From IMG/VR virus record IMGVR_UViG_3300005613_000359, positions 1 through 26,302 of that record: DNA of 26,302 nt, one strand, 5' to 3'. Under the pieces are notes generated by a model that saw only the letters and a list, made by a program, of their open reading frames with translations, made no database searches and was not told where the DNA came from. The translations under genes and the position numbers were made by a program. Positions 22,655-26,302 of this stretch are shown here, piece after piece. This stretch comes from a virus. The number at the start of each line of letters is the position of its first letter. Positions within the stretch are counted from its first letter, which is position 1.

Positions 22655-23575
22655 ATGGTAGGGGAAAGATCATCGGAGGAATTAAGCGAGCTTGTTGTTG
22701 TAGATACATTAGAGAAGCGAAAGAGAGAGCTGGAAGAGGTAGTAATACCGCAGATGTTAAGAGATGCGAATAAGCCTGTGTATGCGGCAAAGGAACAGGC
22801 CGAGAAAATCATAGCCGATGCCAATGCCGAAGCGAAGAAGATCAAGGAAGAGGCAGATAAGCTGATTCCAAGGGCTCAAGAAAAGGCGGCTATTTTAGAG
22901 CAGGAAGCAAGCACCTTTGTTCTGGCCGCCAAGAAAAAAGATGCAGAGGCGGCAAAGATAAAGGAAGAAGTAGAAAAAGATAGGGCAGATTTTGGCGCTG
23001 AGAAGTTTGCCCACGAGACCAATCTTGCCACCAAGAAGAGCGAGGCAGAGGCCTTAATGAATAATGCCCTAACCCTACAGACCGAGCAGAATACCCGGAA
23101 GACGAATCTTGACGGCAGGGAATCTGTTGTTATAAAGAAGGAGCAAAATTACGAGAGCAAGTTGCTTGAACTGGAGAGCATGAGAAAAAGTGTAGAAGAT
23201 AAAATAACAGAATTAAGAGCAGTAGAGCAGAGCCACGCTGATGCAAAGGCAGAGATATCGGCTCTTAAGTCTGAGAATGAAGACATCCTGGCCAACATCG
23301 AAAAAAAGAAAGAAGAGGCAAGGTTAGCAACAGAGAAAAGTAAAAAGGCACAGGCTTCATTGCTGGAAAGAGAAAAAGAGATAGACGAAAAAATAAAAAC
23401 AAACGGTGCCCACCTCAAGTCTATTTCCAAAGAAAAAGCAGAGCTCAAGGATGAGGCAAAGACCTTAGACGAGAAGCAGAGAATGAACAAGATCCTCGAA
23501 AGGCAATTAGACGAAAAAATAAGAACACTAAAGAGATTGAGGCAAGAAGATGCAGGGAGGTCGACGCCTGAATGA
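22655..23575 (+). CDS. Long coiled-coil protein
   Basis: The 306-residue protein is Lys/Glu/Ala-rich nearly throughout. After a short head (LSELVVVDTLEKRKRELEEV), heptad-like repeats run from about residue 40 to the end (EQAEKIIADANAEAKKIKEE, KAELKDEAKTLDEKQRMNKI). It resembles rod proteins and the ATP-synthase b-type stalk only in composition. Its stop overlaps the start of the fibre-like gene (ATGA), so a role as a fibre stalk or fibre-associated rod is reasonable but unproven. AAGGAGGAG precedes the ATG. Confidence 0.8.
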   Translation: MVGERSSEELSELVVVDTLEKRKRELEEVVIPQMLRDANKPVYAAKEQAEKIIADANAEAKKIKEEADKLIPRAQEKAAILEQEASTFVLAAKKKDAEAAKIKEEVEKDRADFGAEKFAHETNLATKKSEAEALMNNALTLQTEQNTRKTNLDGRESVVIKKEQNYESKLLELESMRKSVEDKITELRAVEQSHADAKAEISALKSENEDILANIEKKKEEARLATEKSKKAQASLLEREKEIDEKIKTNGAHLKSISKEKAELKDEAKTLDEKQRMNKILERQLDEKIRTLKRLRQEDAGRSTPE

Positions 23576-25656
23576 AACTAAAAATAATATCTCTTATATT
23601 TTTATTGATGCTCGCCTTATCACCGCCTGTTGTAGGAGATGAAGATTTTTATAATATTTTGCAGGCCCCCGGGGACGTAGACAAAACCGCGCCATTAGAC
23701 GCTCAACAGTTGATATGGGACGATACTCTGGAGCTATGGTTCGCTGATTATGTTCAAGCAGCTGATATCGAGGTAGATGTTACAAACTTTGACAACAACC
23801 TGGGGGCCGGTGATGATGACCTGCAAGCTGCCCTTGATACCTTAGACGATATGGCAGGCGGCTCAACCGCCTACGATGACATTGGCGACCCCGACGCAAA
23901 CTCCACCATTGGCTTCGCCGGATATACTAATATCTGGCAATCCACCCTTGATAACGGCACGGTGTTTAAGATTGACAATAGCGATGCCGACCTTACCAAC
24001 AACACCTACCTCTTAGACCTTGAGTTTACCGATGACTCCGATATTAACGGCATATTCTTGAGATGTTTAGACAACAATGGCGATGCAATGTTTAAGATAG
24101 GAAAAGACGGTCAATTGACGATTGGCCCGGCAGCTACTGATTACACTATGCCAACTGCCGATGGAACAGCAGGTTATGTGCTGGCAACAGGCGGGGCAGG
24201 AGCGGTAACCTTTACCGACCCTGCTACTCTTACATCTTCAGGCGATGCCGTTACCGTTGACGGCACCGCCGTTGACACAACAGCAGCCTTCGCCTCAACC
24301 GGAAACATAGATTTTATTATTGCTGACGGTGGAGCAGGCGGGCCGGATGCCGTTACCGCAAATATAAATGATGATGCAATAGGGGTTGCTCACTTTGTCC
24401 ACTCCTCCGACTGGGGCGATGTGGCTACTGGAGCAGCAGGGGATGTCAGACTTGATGGGGATTGTGTTGACTCAGGCCATATTCAGAACGATTCAATAGC
24501 CGAGATTGACCTTGATATGACAGATGCTGCTGCTGACGAGGATATTTTGACTTATGAGTCTGGAGCGGGTGGTTCATTCGAGTGGCATACGATAGATGAG
24601 CTGGTGGCAAATATCACAGCGGGGGCTTATACTAATGATAGCATAAACAACGAAGATATAAATTGGGCTGATATAGATTATTTAGATGATGAAGGCGCTG
24701 TTGATATAGCCGCTTATCCCGCCAGAACAGCTTTTGAAAGTGGCGATAGTATGTTAATTTTAGAGGCTGGCGTCGGAATAAGAGAAATAGATTATGATGA
24801 CTTACCCGGCACAGCCGAAGTCAACAACTTAGAAACAGTCTGCACAGGAATAGCCACAACTGAAATACCGATAGGAACTGCTGCTGATACTGTTGTTTAT
24901 GCTGCTATGAGTGGTGAGGCTACAATGGCAAACAACGGAGCTGTTACCCTTGCCGACAGCGTAGCCGTAACCTCCTGGAACTTAACCACTCCCACAATTA
25001 CCACAAGCCTGACTACTGATAGCAAGACTATTTCAGAGGCGGAGATTGGCAGGTTAGATGGATTGGCAGGAGTGATTGTAACTGATACGACAGCCTGCAC
25101 AGACCTTGAGGGGACAGGGTTAAGTATTACAGCAGGAACGCTGAACGTAGCCACAGCAAACACAACCACAGCGGGAATATCCGAACTCGCAACCACAGCA
25201 GAAATAGACACAGGCACAGACTCAACAAGGGCTATGCCGGTTGACCAATTCGTAGCCTCCAAAAGAAATATCCGCTGGTTAGTGTTTAATCTTGTTGAAG
25301 CAGATACGGATTGTGCAACGGCGACAAATATCGCAGGGGATTTTGTTTCGCCTATCGCAGGAACTGTCCTCCAAAGTGATACTACTCCGTTTTACTTGTA
25401 TGCGACAAATAGCACAGCAGGCACTAACACAGGGACAGGCTTAGTAGTGGATATTAGTTTCAATGGCACTTCAATAATGACAACGAATAAACTTGACTTT
25501 GATACGACAGAGAAAACCACGACCACAGCAGGAACGCCGCCTGATTTAACTGATACCACATTAGCAGTTGGGGATATAATAACGATTGACATAGATAGCA
25601 TTCACGACGGGACAGCCGCTAAAGGGCTCGTTTTATATATGGCAATTCGTGAATAA
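23572..25656 (+). CDS. Tail-fibre-like protein with signal peptide
   Basis: The 694-residue protein is rich in Thr, Asp, Ala and Gly with repetitive beta-type segments (LGAGDDDLQAALDTLDDM, YDDIGDPDANSTIGFAGY). Residues about 533-560 (TTAGISELATTAEIDTGTDS) match the widespread tail-fibre repeat G-I-x-x-L-A-T-x-A-E...G-T-D, which comes before a C-terminal domain of about 130 residues ending VGDIITIDIDSIHDG and GLVLYMAIRE, probably a jelly-roll receptor-binding tip. Its position matches T7 gp17. The N-terminus is a clear Sec signal peptide (MKLKIISLIFLLMLALSPP, cut near VVGD), which is unusual for a virion fibre. It is coupled to the coiled-coil gene by ATGA. Confidence 0.8.
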   Translation: MKLKIISLIFLLMLALSPPVVGDEDFYNILQAPGDVDKTAPLDAQQLIWDDTLELWFADYVQAADIEVDVTNFDNNLGAGDDDLQAALDTLDDMAGGSTAYDDIGDPDANSTIGFAGYTNIWQSTLDNGTVFKIDNSDADLTNNTYLLDLEFTDDSDINGIFLRCLDNNGDAMFKIGKDGQLTIGPAATDYTMPTADGTAGYVLATGGAGAVTFTDPATLTSSGDAVTVDGTAVDTTAAFASTGNIDFIIADGGAGGPDAVTANINDDAIGVAHFVHSSDWGDVATGAAGDVRLDGDCVDSGHIQNDSIAEIDLDMTDAAADEDILTYESGAGGSFEWHTIDELVANITAGAYTNDSINNEDINWADIDYLDDEGAVDIAAYPARTAFESGDSMLILEAGVGIREIDYDDLPGTAEVNNLETVCTGIATTEIPIGTAADTVVYAAMSGEATMANNGAVTLADSVAVTSWNLTTPTITTSLTTDSKTISEAEIGRLDGLAGVIVTDTTACTDLEGTGLSITAGTLNVATANTTTAGISELATTAEIDTGTDSTRAMPVDQFVASKRNIRWLVFNLVEADTDCATATNIAGDFVSPIAGTVLQSDTTPFYLYATNSTAGTNTGTGLVVDISFNGTSIMTTNKLDFDTTEKTTTTAGTPPDLTDTTLAVGDIITIDIDSIHDGTAAKGLVLYMAIRE

Positions 25657-25667
25657 AAGGAGGCTTT

Positions 25668-26273
25668 ATGAAAACACCTATTTTAGCTTTTTGTTTTTGT
25701 TTGCTGACAACTTTTGTCTTTGCTGATGTTGACAGAGTAATTGTTACACAAGGTTATGACAACAATGGAAACATTATAGTATGCACGGAATACAAAACCG
25801 ATGGGAAAGTAGTCGAAAGTCAATATACTTTCAAGGATGGCTCAATCTACAATTTTGCAGGTAAAAAAATAGCCGAATATTCTCAAGGCAACCCCGACGG
25901 AAAACAACTGTATTGCACCAGATATAATAAGCGTAATTTTCTAAAAGAAGATGGGGCGATAATGACTCAAGCCGAGATAGATAAGTATATTGCTGATGAC
26001 CTTGCACGACACGAACAAGAACTAATCAAGCAAGGATATGATACGAAAGCTGCCGTAACTTTCAATCAATTGCAGAAAAACTACAATCGTCAAGCAAACG
26101 AGGATTTTGTTAATTCTTCATTTCCAACTCTAATAGGCAAAAAACATACTACCAAAGAAACGATTGAATATTTGGATACTGATAATGATGGTGAACTTGA
26201 TAAGGAAATTAAATTAAAATCCGATGGCACAAAAACTGAGAAACCTTATACTCCTATTATTATTCCTCAGTAG
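25668..26273 (+). CDS. Exported protein of unknown function with DxDxDG motif
   Basis: The 201-residue protein has AAAGGAGG before its ATG, a signal peptide (MKTPILAFCFCLLTTFVFA, cut before DVD), a beta-rich middle with repeats of the type G-N-I-I-V-C-T-E-Y-K-x-D-G-K, and a charged helix (IDKYIADDLARHEQELIKQG). Near the C-terminus, YLDTDNDGELDKEI is a calcium-binding-type loop (D-x-D-x-D-G-x-x-D). The middle resembles the short repeats of bacterial surface proteins that read D-G-K-x-x...Y. Function is unknown. It overlaps the next, partial gene by 50 bases. Confidence 0.78.
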   Translation: MKTPILAFCFCLLTTFVFADVDRVIVTQGYDNNGNIIVCTEYKTDGKVVESQYTFKDGSIYNFAGKKIAEYSQGNPDGKQLYCTRYNKRNFLKEDGAIMTQAEIDKYIADDLARHEQELIKQGYDTKAAVTFNQLQKNYNRQANEDFVNSSFPTLIGKKHTTKETIEYLDTDNDGELDKEIKLKSDGTKTEKPYTPIIIPQ

Positions 26274-26302
26274 TTTTCCCTTAACTGCCCAAGCTACTGA
26301 TT
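26224..26302 (+). CDS. Partial gene: start of another exported protein
   Basis: An open frame begins at ATG 26224, in a different frame from the previous gene, and runs off the window after 26 codons. It reads MAQKLRNLILLLLFLSSFPL then TAQATD, a good signal peptide with a cut after AQA. An AAGGA lies farther upstream than ideal. The quality of the signal sequence is the main reason to call it, and the 50-base overlap is the main doubt. Confidence 0.5.
   Translation, partial: MAQKLRNLILLLLFLSSFPLTAQATD

Noticed and set aside
22655-25656. A diversity-generating retroelement, because the capsid proteins resemble those of BPP-1
   Set aside because: No reverse transcriptase gene and no template/variable repeat pair is visible in the window.

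Overview
This window is the late (packaging and virion) half of a tailed phage or prophage with a short-tailed, podovirus-type plan. The gene order follows the T7 class II/III block: portal (gp8-like), scaffold (gp9-like), major capsid (gp10-like), tail tubular A (gp11-like), nozzle/tail tubular B (gp12-like), gp13-like, gp14-like, gp15-like, gp16-like, then fibre genes. The individual capsid proteins look closer to the Bordetella BPP-1 (Bbp) head proteins than to T7. The terminase genes lie at the left end, not at the right as in T7. Lipopolysaccharide-type polymerase and Sec signal peptides point to a diderm bacterial host. The host taxon cannot be named from this sequence, and no integrase, polymerase, lysis gene, tRNA or CRISPR array is visible.

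Layout. 1-109 holds a probable terminator of an upstream unit and a candidate promoter. 110-2754 encodes terminase small and large subunits, a small GNAT-like protein and a small basic protein. 2759-7649 is the head module: portal, three tiny proteins, a Bbp19-like protein, scaffold, major capsid protein and a Bbp16-like cement protein. 7708-9225 is an accessory insert: an exported beta-rich protein, a strong intrinsic terminator and a Wzy/O-antigen-ligase-like membrane protein. 9204-20787 is the tail and ejection module, with a nozzle protein that carries an inserted LamG-like domain. 20804-26302 encodes a set of exported or membrane-anchored accessory proteins, a long coiled-coil protein and a tail-fibre-like protein. 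Almost all genes are on the plus strand and closely packed or overlapping, as expected for one or two long late transcripts.

Two short cassettes break this pattern on the minus strand (13740-14316 and 20963-21606). Each contains a sigma70-type promoter, a leader predicted to fold into a long stem plus a pseudoknot, a Shine-Dalgarno site and an HNH endonuclease gene with F-K-K-G repeats. The two leaders differ in sequence but keep the same pairings through G-U wobbles and a compensatory C-G to G-C change. This is the best candidate here for an under-described system: a stand-alone homing-type endonuclease controlled by, or mobilised with, its own structured RNA.

Other points of interest are the unusual number of Sec signal peptides on phage late genes (including the nozzle and a fibre-like protein), the polysaccharide polymerase placed exactly where T7 has its capsid/tail terminator, and a truncated paralogue of an exported protein directly beside the second HNH cassette.
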